Shown piece after piece: positions 37,960 through 51,110 of a stretch of 64,000 bases of DNA. The first letter of the stretch is position 1. Every line of letters starts with the position of its first letter. The stretch comes from Urechis unicinctus (Eukaryota > Annelida > Polychaeta > Xenopneusta > Urechidae). The position numbers and the translations under genes are program-made. Where the stretch lies: positions 69,034,645 to 69,098,644 of the forward strand of contig CM067354.1 in assembly GCA_034190875.2 (NCBI GenBank), in the 5' to 3' direction. Under the pieces are notes generated by a model, which saw nothing but the letters and a program-made list of their open reading frames with translations, made no database searches and was not told the origin of the DNA.

Positions 37960-40900
37960 TTAACTCCAACAAGCCCACTGAACATATTCCAACACTGTTC
38001 CGTAGAAGACGAGAAATCCAGTGTGACTGACATGGGCTTAAATATCCCGTAACTAACACGGTAGTGGCTACGTAGTAAACTTTGAAGATCATATATCATT
38101 ATCCTGACTATGAATGGCCCCGACTGTGGAGTATATGTAACGTGGTCTATTACTCTCTGATTGTAATCACCACTGAGGCACATTCTGAACGAGTCGGATT
38201 ACACATAATAAATGAGCATTTATGGGATCTGGTCAATTGAATGATTGACGTGATGTATGGAACTTATTTCGAACATGTTGTGCTCTCAATCTGATTCAAA
38301 GAAAAACTTTAAAATAATTTAACAATACCTTCCAATGAAACCCAACATTGGCAAAATTATCCTCGGTGCTTTGCATACATTTATGTATGGCTTCAAAATT
38401 CCGGAAGAGCTTCTTTCATATTATGTAGCATCACAAATGGCCAAGGTGATGCAGGTCGATGATGGGGAGCACAGGCCGTCTGCATCAGGTGGTTACTTAA
38501 TGCAGTGGGAGCATACATAAACCATTATTGGTACACGAAACTTGATGCCTGTTATGATGGGGGAGTGCAATATGATAGGAACTTATAAATAATCAATCTG
38601 TTGATTCAGCCTAAAAGCATCTTGAGCAGTGTATATTCTCTACCACATTCCGTCTTTTACGGTAAACTAAATCTAAGCAGCTAAATCAATTCATGCTTTG
38701 TTGCTAGGTAATAAGTATTCATGGTTTGTGAGGCAACACGTTTTATAAATTGATGTCGAAAATTCCCTCTTCAACATTTCGTGTGGCCGTGTTACTTCAA
38801 CCATTATCTTCAAAGAGCTTATTATGAAATATAGGGTATATTTGTTTTGATGCTTTGCTAGTTATAAACATCGATCGGTGTAAGTATGCGCGCATGCTTC
38901 CCTTGTTCAACTCCACAGATTAACATGAAACGTGGTATAACTGTTCCCTTCCTTTTCAACTGAAATACCCGCACTAAAATACCTACGCATATCTGATTTA
39001 TGACGATCATAGTTCAAACATGTCAGTTGTTTCAGTAATTGGTCAACCTTGAAGTGAACTTTCCTTTCAACAATTCGATGGCTCAGGTTACACAGATGTA
39101 TTCACAACCCGCATATCATTACATCACACGTTGTTCCATTCGCTCGATAAGCTATTTTCTCTCCCATTTTACGAATCAGGTTAATGCGTCCGACTTCCAT
39201 GCATGTTAATGACATATTCGGTACGAGTGTTGATGAACAAACACAACTCATGATAGCATTATTAACATTAAGTCCAATTAGCCAAACACGCATGCTCCAT
39301 GCATGACATAGTTAGTCAATGACCATCAACACAACGCTCCACAAAATAATTACCCATCATTGAATAGGGTCATTACACTTGTACATATCATTCGTTGGAT
39401 GATTAATCAATGCATCGTGGGTTCGGTGCTCAACGGCATTACTAATTATTAACAGCGTCCCCTGACCACTATATGTGCAACACACGTCTTGTCTTCCTCG
39501 TCAAGAAACAATTTCATAAGGTAAGGGTTAGGTAAGGTAATCCCATCAGTAAACGTAATAAAGCATTCATGCCCGCGTTAAATTATTCCGAACGACAACG
39601 TAAAAAATGAACTGAATAAATTGACCCCAGTCTTGATGCAAATAACATGTCGCTCATACAGCGTATTTATATCAACCGCACTCATAGGTGATTGCATTAG
39701 ATCAAACAAACTATTATTACTTATGTTACCGACTCTAACCATTAGGAGGAAATGTTGCTCGCTTGTCAATGAATAACGCGATCGTCGGTATATCAAGCAT
39801 TGCGATGGTTTTGTGATTTGCAACGCGGGAGAATCCGTGTAATTTGTTACCAAACGAAGCCACTCGAACTCAGAAAACCTGCATATTCTCCCATGTGAAT
39901 GCTCCATAAAGGGTGAGTGCGTGTTCAGTGCAATATGTTGAGTAAAATTAGATCATTACTTGCGACGTGTGGTGAATACACTTCACGTCATAATCAGAAC
40001 CATAATGGATAAGTGTGATGATTGTACCAACTGCTAAGAGCAGCAATACACACAGGCGTCGAGCAATGCATATATTGCAACCGTCCCTCCTATTCCACCA
40101 TATCTATTCACGATTTGAACTCTAGTTGTAAGGAATGTTTAAAATGATCGACGACTAGAGTTGAATGCCCAATTCTTTTGTTCTACCTCAACGAAGTTAC
40201 CTGATCGATCGCCTTTTAATAATGAAGGGCTTGTACAAATATAGCAACCCATAGCAGCGAAATGATCAGTGAGATTTCATATGTCCATCTTAATTATTCA
40301 TATAATGATTGCGACAATCTACAGCTGTGTACAAATTTATATACTTAATACAGGCCAACAAATGTCGTAGATGCAAAATGAGAAGTTCAGCCTGTTTGAC
40401 ATTTCGTGTAATTTTGATACATTGTTTCATAAAAACGGCTGTGTGATATTTCTACTTCGACGACTTTTGTGTTCGCTTGCGTGATTATAACAAGACTATT
40501 ATAAAAATAATGAATCATTTGTTAGTATTTAGCTTTCAACAATCCACACTTACACGGTTTTAAATATCCAGTTCAGTCAAGAGCATCCCGGGGATGCACT
40601 TATTAGTATAAAACATATGTTCTAGCTCAGACTTGATTCATCGGTCATCTGCATGCCTTTGCCATATCTATTCTTTATTACAGCATGCATATGACAGATC
40701 TGTTGTTGCCACGGGGCGCATTGAGCAGGCTTTATGGGGTTGTGTAGTGATTATATTTATGAGAGACGTCGGCAATATTGAGTTTTGTTAAGTGGCTATC
40801 CCGCACGTGACACGAATCCCCAGTGTCATGTGCAGATGCAAGAACGTCTAGTATTTGCACTGTAAATACATCAGTCATGCTATTTGTCGATAAAGGAGCT

Positions 40901-42061
40901 GTCAAATCACGTACACGGAATACTAACTTGTGGAAGAAGCAGCCATGATTTATGCGTGTTGCTTATACTAGGCATCAATTGAACAAAACAGTGACTCAAA
41001 CTTGTCTCATCTAGCTTAATTTTTCTGCGATTATGAATGAATCATAACGAGCTTCAACTACAAATTGCCTTATTGCGATTGTTCCATTAAGTAAGATAAC
41101 ATAAGAGGATGTAATAGCTTCATAATATAATGAACCACGGCAGAGGTTTTATTTACGAATCATAACTAAGATATCATTAGAATCCTACAAAACGTGTACA
41201 CTGATTTGATATTCATGATTACCACCTCTTATCTTAAATGGGGAGTAGGTTTATTAGGAGTAGAGATGAACATAAATCCACGCCAACAGAATTGTGACCT
41301 AAAGCTGAATGAGACTGTACTATTTTATTAGTTACTGTTTAGCCTATCTTGTAGTGGCACAATGTATATGATGATTTAAACAAATGCGTATCACCCTCAT
41401 GATATATTAAGTATTAATGCATATTAATTAGTCAAAGCGGGTTTATATGATTCAAATATTTGATTAAAATTAACTATTCTTTATGTCTATATATATGGGA
41501 CGCGATATGAGCGTTTATATACTCTTATTTACTGCCACGTAACTGCGTTAATGAGTCCTGTGTTGTCTTACCAGATCCGACGTCACAATAAAGAACCGGA
41601 ATATTTTTGAAATCAGCCAATTCCAGTCAAAATTTCGGTTTATACCATTGTGCACAGCTTTGACAGGTGGATAAGTTATGAAAAACGCAAGATACTCTAC
41701 AGGCATATGAAAAGTAAACCAAAAGCGTTGGTACATCTATCTAGATAATAACTGATACATAAAAAACCACAAAACCAACTTACTATTTAATGCATTATAT
41801 TTGACATATGTTTGGCGCGTGTGTCACTTTGCATCCAATAAATGTCAGCTACAAAGCAGATCATTGATCTGATGATCTATACGACAATACATAGAATAGA
41901 ATCACTGCCACGTGAAGTTAATTACATATTAGACATATTAAGATTGTTAACTGGCATGATGTATGGGACGAAGTCCCAGGAGCGTCAAATGAAGGTACAT
42001 GTTAGCAGTGATTACACTGTTGCGACCTGAATATGTGTACGTTGATATTACCCTTATATTT

Positions 42062-42188
<127 letters not shown>

Positions 42189-42792
42189 GATTAAATCATT
42201 AAAATATCGATTTTTTTTATGCGACGCAGTATATCTATGGTATGGGGATTGTATGAATCGACCATTGACGGGAAACAGTATATATAAACGTCGTCGTGTG
42301 GGATTCACACCTTAATGCTCAAAGTACAAAAGACACTAAGCTTAATGAAGGGAGTTCAATTTGAACCAAATAATAACTGTTTGCAGTAGAAGCTGACCAC
42401 CGAGGCTGGTGGTGTGTGTTTGAGCCTCATGAAGCAAGCAGCAGAAGGCTGGTGGTGTGGGTGTACCAATTAAACAGGCTATTGTCTGGAGCAGTTGCAT
42501 TAGGCGTTACTTACATTTTGAAAGGCACATGCGTAGGTCGTCACTATTGTACAACTTTTCTTCATTGATGTCTACAGATCCGGTGGGACGGTTAAAGAAG
42601 CTGTTCGATTTCGAGGTTAACTCCCGATGAGCCGCTGCGTATTTTAGTGCGCAGAGTAAGGACGGGTCGGTTTTCGGATGCGGCGGTCAATAAGCTTATC
42701 GCAGTTGTAATATCGCATGCAGCGTTTATCGTTGGGTGTAAGTTCATCGAAGGCTGGCTAATGGGCCCAGTCCGATTTAGCCGCAATCTTGT

Positions 42793-43110
42793 ATGACTAG
42801 CCTGGTATTGCAGGCATGTGGACCTCTTGTTAATGTAACATCAGCTGTTATTGTGTTATCTTTTGAATCAGTCGTGTCATTAATGGGCTGCCTGTTAGTA
42901 GGCCCAGGTATGAAGCTTGCGATCTTAGTGCTCTTTGTAACGTACCTGGGTTTTTTTTGCACAATTAAAAAAAAGGTTGAATGGACGTCTCAACTAACAC
43001 TACTTGAATCAGTAGATTACGGCGATGCTGCTATGGCTATGCAGCAGGCACTCAGATCAGGTGACTTGGGTTTCCAGCTTATGGAGATAGAGGGGTCTAC
43101 AGGGAGATAA
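42793..43110 (+). CDS. hypothetical membrane-like frame, 105 codons
   Basis: Two hydrophobic stretches, roughly residues 13-40 and 42-58, are followed by 'IKKK' and a soluble tail. This gives a hairpin-like membrane topology. There is no family match. The minus strand is also open across much of it (42777-42962), so the coding strand is uncertain. The upstream open stretch ending in TGA at 42793 lies in another phase, which suggests a frameshifted longer gene. Confidence 0.2.
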   Translation: MTSLVLQACGPLVNVTSAVIVLSFESVVSLMGCLLVGPGMKLAILVLFVTYLGFFCTIKKKVEWTSQLTLLESVDYGDAAMAMQQALRSGDLGFQLMEIEGSTGR

Positions 43111-43932
43111 TGGGAAGCGCCAGGGTTAGGTGTTGGCGGGGAACTATTGACAGATGTCTGTCGATAAGTAGGGTCTCGAGAGAGTTGTGGATGTGACACA
43201 AGGGCTGACAAGAAGCTTGTTTGAGGGGGTGATGTCAGCAAAGATTTGACTTGTGGAACGGGAGATTGCGGGAAAGACACGGGATCGGTAGAGGCTAATG
43301 TGGGGTCAAGAAATGGTAGTTTACGTGGTCTATGAGGGATTGGTGATGACAGGGCGGAAGCAGCTCTATCATCAGAGTCAGGAGGGGCTGGTGATAGCGA
43401 GACAGAATTCGGTGTACAGTCAAAGCTTGAAAGAGTTGGATATATTGGTGATGGCGAGACAGAAGTCGGCATATAATCAGAGGAGTGGTGATGGGTCGAC
43501 TGAAGTAGGCAGAGGAGAAGGAGGTTGAAGATATGTCGCCTAAAGTCGTCAAAGCAGTGGGGCTAGGAAGGGTTGGATTCAATCGATGCGACATTTGCAT
43601 ACTTTGCATTTAGAGCAACAACTGAGGCTTTGCATTGTTCATGAACTTCTCTGAACAACAGTACATATCTAATGCTTCTCCTGATTGCATCACGCGACCT
43701 TGTCTCTTCATCGCTATACTCAATACATTCACGGAAGTCTCATGCGCCTCATGCATATAAGGAGCAAGTTTACTCTGTATTTTATCGCCCACTCGACGTC
43801 GCTGATATTCCAGCGCAAAGAGTCTCTCCCGCAAACAGGCTTTCTCATAGTTGCATTGCGACGTTCAGCGTCGTTAAACAATTCGGGCAGCCCAATACAT
43901 TTAGTACGGATTCGTTCCAGGATATCTTCCAT
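43017..43932 (-). pseudogene. hypothetical minus-strand frame set with Pro/Ser-rich region
   Basis: The frame starts at ATG 43932 ('[12 protein letters not shown]', helical, charged) and after a phase change near 43800 continues to 43610 ('LEYQRRRVGDKIQSKL'). It is followed by Pro/Ser-rich frames of 104 and 151 codons. An imperfect tandem repeat of about 50 bp on the plus strand at 43330-43510 (units beginning 'ggtgatggcgagacagaa') underlies the Ser-Pro repeats. A 151-codon frame is longer than chance would usually give here, but the internal repetition lengthens it. Function is unknown. Confidence 0.25.
43330..43510. repeat. imperfect tandem repeat, about 50 bp units
   Basis: Units such as 'ggtgatagcgagacagaattcgg', 'ggtgatggcgagacagaagtcgg' (landmarks only) recur about every 50-60 bases, three to four copies. 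They give the repeated Ser/Pro pattern on the minus strand. Confidence 0.6.
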
Positions 43933-44006
43933 TTACATATGTATATGTATAGATAAGTATATATACACATATTAATATGTGCGCATATATATAAATATAT
44001 ATAATA

Positions 44007-44126
<120 letters not shown>

Positions 44127-45000
44127 ATACCCCCCTCGACTAATAACAAAGCGGTCAAGGCAACCTGCTCTATGTTAGCAGATCAAAGCATACATTGCCA
44201 TTTAATCTGCCCAATAACAATCATATGCCAACCTGTGAAGTTTTCCTCAACTTAGAGTTGGATTAACAAGGGTAACTATTAAGGTCATGTTTTGCATCGA
44301 ACATGTATTGCTACACCTACCGCAATACATATGTATGGCGAGCATGGCGTTAATTTAATAGTCTGAGTGTCAGAATTCAAATATCTGTTGCAGATGCAAA
44401 GGAGTCGGACCATGATATTTTATGCTAAGTTAGTTCTGTTCGAGCTGTTATTAAGACACGCTGTCAAAGTCATGGAGTGAACGAACGCTATCGAAACCCA
44501 GTGTTAAAGTAACAATGTGATGAAAGTTGTTGCAAGTAACAGCTTCTACGTCGATAACAATGCAGCCGTCGACTGTCCGAGGCATTTTCACCTTGATCAG
44601 TCAATTGTTCTACCTGCGGTGAATTAAATAGTGCAACTGCTCTAACGTAGGATGAATCAAGCAAAAAGCTGCCAGCGTGTAATTTTACGTGTCAGATTTA
44701 CCGAATTGCTGTCGAATGGAACGCGATGAAGCTGAATGATGTTGACCACCCGAAAGAATAATCATTCTTGCTATTATTTGACTCCATAATGCTATGCCAC
44801 TCAAGCACCGAGCTTCCCAATTAATGCTGCAGTCATTGGTTAACCTGCATTTAGGGAATTGTCAGTAAAGTGCCTCATATTATACATCGAGCATGGTTAT
44901 TTCAAACCATCTGCTGGATGCATAAGAAATGCAGGCGGACAACCATAGTTGCATAATTGTCAATAGCTGAATAGATCCTTTTTCACCTACAATGAGAAGA

Positions 45001-46317
45001 AGCACTACCTGTGGTATATGTATGATACTTGATCACCTGTAACCCTGATTTTAGCAATATTGGGCGAATCCAACATCGGATAGCATGTTCAGTTCCGATT
45101 TTTATTCGATTCGTTACAAAATCGGACCGAAATAAGGCGTATACGTTGTATGACTACCAGGTCATCAGCGTGATGCAATGTATAGAGGATTTTGGTATGA
45201 TAATGGTTATTTGCATTGGTGCATTAAAACATCGAGATAACGTACATCTTATGTGTCACATTGATGTGTTTAAATTAGTTATCGTATATACAGCTTATTA
45301 TTTCCTCGTAAATAATCACGATTTAGATCATACAACATTTATTTCGTATATACAGGAGCATTATCGATACTGATGATAATGACTAAATGTCTATTTCAGC
45401 TTTCCATTATCGTTATCCTATTTCTAATCTGTAAAGATGAATCACATCAAGCTCGTGATATCAACAAATAAAACAAATAAATTTAAAAAATAACATTAGC
45501 AGTGTTTTGCAATCCAAACATTTTTAGCTTTAATGCCGAAATGTCTAAATGGTTGGTATACTTTAATTGTGTCTGGTCATCTTTCAAAAGCTCATATGTG
45601 CATATATGTGCTCCCAAATATACACACACAATCTGCAAGAATCATGACAAATATAATTACGGAGTTAATGTTCGATTGCCACTCATCGCCTGTAGAAACC
45701 ATCGATCTGGGGTCGATAAAGTGAGCGAGACTGGTTGATTCAACATAAGCCTTTTGCTGCATCGCAATCACAACAAAATTTGAGAACTTGGTGATCACCT
45801 AGGAAGGATTGAATGTTTATAAGATGAAGGAATTTTATGTATAGGTGATATGCTAGTTCAATAGGTGCATACAGTGTTTGAATAACTGACTAAGACAAAG
45901 AAGTACATCGCTTTGATAGATGCCTTGTTAACTAAAAATGATGAGTTTTACCTCGCACTTGAATAGATTGGATCTCATATTTGATAAATGAACACAATTG
46001 ATGAAAATAATAGCAAAGGCTATCGGCTGACTGATTTGAGCAGCAAATCAATGACAGCGATAAATCGTAGTTCGTAAGATAAAGCAACATAACGTAATGA
46101 AGATAAGTTGTGAATTCCCTTTTGAAGGACCAGTGAAAGAAGACAAAATGTGTCTACCAGAGTGTCTATCAGAGCAATGGTGCATTATCCTCGTGAGTGC
46201 ATTGATTGTTTTCAATTGTCGTGAGTGTATCTTATTACATTAATGGCAATACATGGCAAGTAAACATGGTTTTGTTATATGAGGCATAGATTGATATGCG
46301 TTACGAGTAAAGGCAAG
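45001..46317. other. no supported gene
   Basis: The longest frame (45029-45373 plus, 114 codons) has no recognisable domain and is near the chance limit. The beginning may still belong to the end of the large repeat unit, but the match fades. Confidence 0.4.
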
Positions 46318-46398
46318 TATATGCATACATATACATATATAAATAGACATATATATATAAATATATCGATATATATATATAATCAAATATATATGTGC

Positions 46399-46433
<35 letters not shown>

Positions 46434-46500
46434 AAAATAAATATATATGCACATATATATTTATATGTAAATATAAATGTACACATATGTCCATATATAT
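46318..46500. repeat. degenerate (TA)n/TATG array
   Basis: AT array with frequent 'cat', 'gca' and 'aaa' interruptions. It is older than the pure arrays. A symmetrical 'atatatgtgcatatat ... atatatgcacatatat' pairing at about 46388-46457 makes a long imperfect hairpin. Confidence 0.9.
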
Positions 46501-49500
46501 AAATTTTTTTTTATACCGCTGTGCATAGGAATTTCTTGATTGAAACATTGGTCCCCTCAAGAATCATTACCTTACTGTAATGGTTTAAGGGCGAAATACT
46601 GTTGCTATGAAAAATAGCATGAAGCATACATCATACATTTCCGTTACATCATCGTATTTGCCAGTTTGTTGGTTATAAATACGCCACGCATTTTATAACA
46701 AAATGACAGATTATCTCCTACTTCGAACAAAGCATTATAGTCATGCAAGAATGTGAGGTGTTTCATCTTCCAAACAATCTTTGTGAGACTCCAGCAAACA
46801 CATAATCTTTGAATGATGCAGATAAACTGTTCTTGGACAAATTTAATGCCATTCTTATAGTTGGTTTCTGTGTTATAATGGATATTGATTGTTGGAGAGT
46901 AACAGCCATTTTTTTTATGTTTATGTGTGTTTATTTTGACTAAGTTATGTTATCGTCATTTTCTGCAGCGTATGATATATATAACATTGTGGTGTCTGTT
47001 AAATGGGTGTTGGTGTCTCTATTCGGACGTTTAAATGCAGTCAAAATATAATATCAAATTGTTCACCTGCTACAATGAATGTTCAACTATTGTCCACCAA
47101 ACCAAACCCTCAGTTATCAGTCATGAATATTGCCGAAAATGACATAACTCTAACAATTGCAAGGATACAGTCGAGGTGAACAACAGTTTCCATGACCTCC
47201 ATTTGACGCAAATGGATGGACGTCAAAAACAAAACAAAATACATGTGTGCGATTTCAGTTATCTAAACGCAATATAAGCGTTCATTATTGATAATTAAGT
47301 GATACTCAAATGCATGTCGTGGCAAAATTTATACCGATATTCACAATAAAGTTTCCCCATATATGTGTTCACAAAGGTGAATTCATAATTGATTTAAGTA
47401 CAAATAACACAATGGCTTATTCGCTACGCAAGTTGATATTATCATTATTTATTTACAAAGTTCTAACCCCAGGTCAATTAAAAGAAAAATTATCTGTCTT
47501 ATAACACGGCGCATACAAACTGATATTGATGATTCTTTCTAACAATTGAAATGAACGAAAAAATGCACTTGGACCGTATGTTTTTCAATTTTTGTTTGGA
47601 ATAAATATATTTTTATATATGGTAAAACTTTGCAACATAAGGTACTTTGACAGGCGATTATATTATCAGACCTTTGGCCATCACATTACAATTTGTACAG
47701 AAGCGCTCTCTTGACGCACACCTCATCAATGTGTTTATTACAGCATGTGACACGTCTGAAGATAATAAGTTTGTGGGTACAATTACTATAACAGTCTGAG
47801 ATATAACCCACGATACGGTCTGATTATAAACACAAGTAGTGTGATGCACATGCACCGGTGAGTTTTGGCATCACCAGCCGAAGATAAATGTAATCGTTTG
47901 TATTCACCAGAAGGTTGAATCACTTCGCCAAGCTCTGTTGGTTATTCGCGTTTGTCATAATGTATGTATGTATGTAAACAATTTTTGGATCAGCGATACA
48001 GGTCGCAATCTTTTTTATCAATTCTTGGGCGACAATTTTGCGCAAAACCGAGAAGTTTTGTTTTTACCTTGATCTAAAACCAATGTCAAGGTCATCGAAT
48101 AAGTTAAAAAAAACTAGTATCTCGAATAACTCCGTTAATAATGGTCGGATTGTTACAAAATTTACATCATTGTGTAGCTCATTCTAAATACAAACTTTTC
48201 CTAAAATAAATTTAGACATCGAACCAACAGTTTTCTCAAGCTCCCCATCCCCAGTGTAACTGGAACCTTATTTAAGCTCAAAGACCTCTTGAAGTCAGAG
48301 CCTCATAAAAATTATCAGCGCTAATTTTAATGGTTTTATAAGTGGAATTTTGGGCAGTAGACGACTTAAAACTTCACAAAAAACCTTATGGAAGGTTGTC
48401 AACTCCATTAATATTCCCGTCCACAAATATACTTCACTTACTCAACAACCACCCTATGAATGTCAGATATCCGGAAACATCAATACATAGCAATTTTGGA
48501 TCCCGAACATTCAGAAAATCTATGTGGTTACTACATCTGAGGAGATTTGTCATAATATGCAATAACTAGTTCAGATTTTGCTAATGCTGTCTCGGTGAAA
48601 ACCTTATGTGAAAAAACACCTATATGATCATGGTACATCCCTTGGATATGTACAACGAGATATGACAATTTCAGTTCAAAAATCAGTCTTGAAAGCAGCT
48701 GCTGATTCATTATTTTTTTCCATTCAATTACCATATCTACTAAATATGATATAATTTATCATCAATAATTTTTAAGACTTTGATGTATAATGTTATGAAT
48801 CCTATATACAGAGGATGATGTTCATTGGCCTTTAAAGTCACTGTAGATAGCATGCTATAGAGCAAGCAAATTGTTTAAGCAGAAAGGTTGGAACATAACA
48901 AGTCAATATAAAATGAGCTATTTAATAACAATTGATATGTTCCTTTTTTATTTCAGCATATCATTTTACACTGATATAGATGTTTATGGAATTATCACTA
49001 TGTATATTCTTGATCATTTCTGTATCAGTTACCCATTAGTCTTGGAGGCACCATATATGGTGTAAAATGGGATATGTGTTTATTTACTGCTAAAAGTGTC
49101 ATGTTGATTCAAAAGTAACTCTTATCCCCAACTTACCATTGCATTGGGAAGCATAAGTGATAGTATTATTGATTTCATAGAATCGACGAATGTTTGCACA
49201 CTCGAAATGCTAATATTGGGGAACAGCCACTCACTAATAGCCATTGATATCACATAACCACCAGCTTCGTAGGTGGGACATAGTGTGAATACAATTTCTT
49301 CAATATTCATTTTGCAGGTCTGACAGATAAGTCATCATGTCATATGGGAAAAGAATGGTAGCTTATTATTTCACTTATCAGTAAAAGTGCACCCCGTTCC
49401 CCGGTTTTATTGACGGAAGTCTACACTAGAACATTTGACGTTTTCTGCAGTTTAAGCATATTAAATGTTGTTCACATTATTATGATAACAATGTATGAGC

Positions 49501-49547
49501 TAGGTCAACATTTTTATTTATTTCAGCTTCATGCTTTGTGTGAGGGG
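46501..49547. other. no supported gene
   Basis: AT-rich sequence with scattered frames of at most 75 codons. 47966-47980 has a short 'atgt' tetranucleotide run. No RNA gene, terminal repeat or conserved copy was noticed. Confidence 0.45.
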
Positions 49548-49549
49548 TT

Positions 49550-49965
49550 AATTAGCTTGCGCATGGTAGCCAGCGCTCGTTGCAGGTAAATCCTTCCGCC
49601 ATGAACGATGTGCGTAGCCCATTGGAGTTTGCCGGCGAGGCTTTGCAACCGCTTTAGATAGGCGCGGCTTTTTGTGCGAAATTGCTGCAGAAGTTGTTCG
49701 AAGGCCTGGGCCTTGCCGAGCGGGAGGCTGAGTGTGCAGTCCGAGATGTCGATTTGAATGCCATTTCTCGTAGTATTTGTTCATCTACCTCGGGATGTGC
49801 TGCTAGGGCGGATTTGTAGTTATTGGTGTTTACCTGATGATGGGGCATGTCATTAATAATAGGGAATCCAGTGATGCCGGACAAGAGATATTGTTGGTCA
49901 GGATCGTTTTCCAAATGCATCTGCCATGCGAGAAGGTGGTCGGTGAGGGATGAGGTGGTTAGTGG
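49550..49965 (-). pseudogene. DIRS-like reverse transcriptase remnant, palm deleted
   Basis: The frame 49920-49654 has 'DPDQQYLLSGITGF' and 'SALAAHPEVDEQILREM', which match the region just before the RT palm in DIRS elements. In another phase of the same strand, 49760-49550 encodes 'LQSLAGKLQWATHIVHGGR' and then a 'NPSHK' end, which match the segment after the palm. The intervening catalytic palm (several hundred bases in intact elements) is absent, so this is an internal deletion product. Confidence 0.65.
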
Positions 49966-50139
49966 GGGGACAGGTATGTCTAACCCCTCGCAGGCGCTTT
50001 TTTTGACGGCTCGGTGCTGGTATGTGTGTGCTGCAGCTGGCTTTGGGCTTCACCACAACCGGGTACACTGCAGCGATGGGCGTACCTACAGGCTGTGCCC
50101 CAGTGACATCTGCCCGCATTAAACAAGCGGCATATCTCG

Positions 50140-51099
50140 TGTGTGCGTCTGGCACGGGCGCTGGAGGAGAGGACTGACTGACGAGATGAGGCCTGCAGAC
50201 GGGGGCGAGATTCGAGGTAGACTTGGACGAGGTGTATGTTGTCTTGCCCCCAATTGCATATGGTCTGTGGCTGCTATTTGCGATACTCCTTGTCGTATAT
50301 GAGGAGCGATTGCCAGATATACTTGGTGGCCAGCTCGGCAATCTTCTCCATATAGTTGAGGTACAAGTTAATGTCCTGAAGGGACAGATCGCCTTGCGCC
50401 ATGAGTTCTCGCATGATTGTTAAGCTGGTACCCATCCACTGTAGCGTCGTGGTAGATTCCAGGTGGGGTTTGCTGGCATCTAGTGGAGGTCGACGCGCTC
50501 GTCACCGTCACTGAATATCACGCGCTCCGATGACGGGAGAGATGGAATGTAGTCCGTTATTGCCAGGTGACGAGTGAGCTTAGCAAAAGGATAGTCACCT
50601 GTTTCGGCTTGTTGAATGTTGGGTCGGAGGAGCTGCGCGACACATTCCACTGGCCCGATAGTGGGAGCGCTGACGTTTGTCTGCGTCGGTACCGGAGGTG
50701 AGATTTTATGTTCCAACAAGCTGATCTGTCCCAGAGGTGTCACTCCTATGTCTAGGATATCTTGTGGCTTTAGCAAGGCGAGGGTAGGCAGCGTGGTGAA
50801 GCCTTTAGACTTCACCTGCATTCGTCTACACCTTGCGATGTCAACCATTCAGTCAAATTGTCAGCGTTGGCCCCGCCTATGCTTCGCCTGATGGTTGTAG
50901 CGACCGGAGAAGTAGGTCTTGGCCGGTGTGTTGCTGAGGAGTTACCTGCAATAGTGGACGGGCTCTGAGTTATGGACACAGGTGTCGCGATCTGTGGTGC
51001 CAAATGGCCTGATGTAGATGCCCAAATCTCTGGGAAGAGGCTTCTTGCGATGGAAGCAGGAGTGATTGACTTTGCCATAATGTCCTGTTCAAGAGGCAA
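50140..51099 (-). pseudogene. DIRS-like Gag pseudogene with CCCH zinc finger
   Basis: The frame at 51099-50812 begins 'MPLEQDIMAKSI'. The frame at 50848-50480 includes 'YIPSLPSSERVIFSDGDER' and ends at a stop directly after 'DLH'. Reading continues in another phase with 'IAELATKYIWQSLLIYD' and 'DNIHL', which match a conserved Gag region seen in DIRS-type elements. Further on, a C-x7-C-x5-C-x3-H finger lies at 50132-50076, followed by 'CSVPGCGE'. At least two frameshifts and two stops disrupt it. The finger is presumably for nucleic-acid binding, by family analogy. Confidence 0.65.
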
Positions 51100-51110
51100 G
51101 ATGACTAGAA

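Larger units (their letters stand above)
49548..51110 (-). mobile_element. degenerate DIRS-like retroelement (Gag and RT remnants)
   Basis: The block is GC-richer than its flanks, and its minus strand reads through several phases with motifs in the order expected for a DIRS-type element. These are a Gag-like region (51.1-50.2 kb), a CCCH zinc finger (50132-50076), the N-terminal RT flank (about 49960-49760), then post-palm RT sequence (49760-49550). DIRS elements encode Gag, RT-RNase H and a tyrosine recombinase and lack an integrase. The RT palm, RNase H and recombinase are missing, so this is a dead, internally deleted fragment. Assignment to DIRS rather than a related group is by motif recognition only. 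Confidence 0.7.

Noticed and set aside
42380..42480. tRNA-derived SINE suggested by 'gtgtgtttgagcctc' and repeated 'ggctggtggtgtg'
   Set aside because: No credible A box at the right spacing, no tail and no second copy seen in the window.
45029..45373. 114-codon plus-strand frame
   Set aside because: No motif, AT-rich codons, and a length near what chance gives for a 64-kb AT-rich window.
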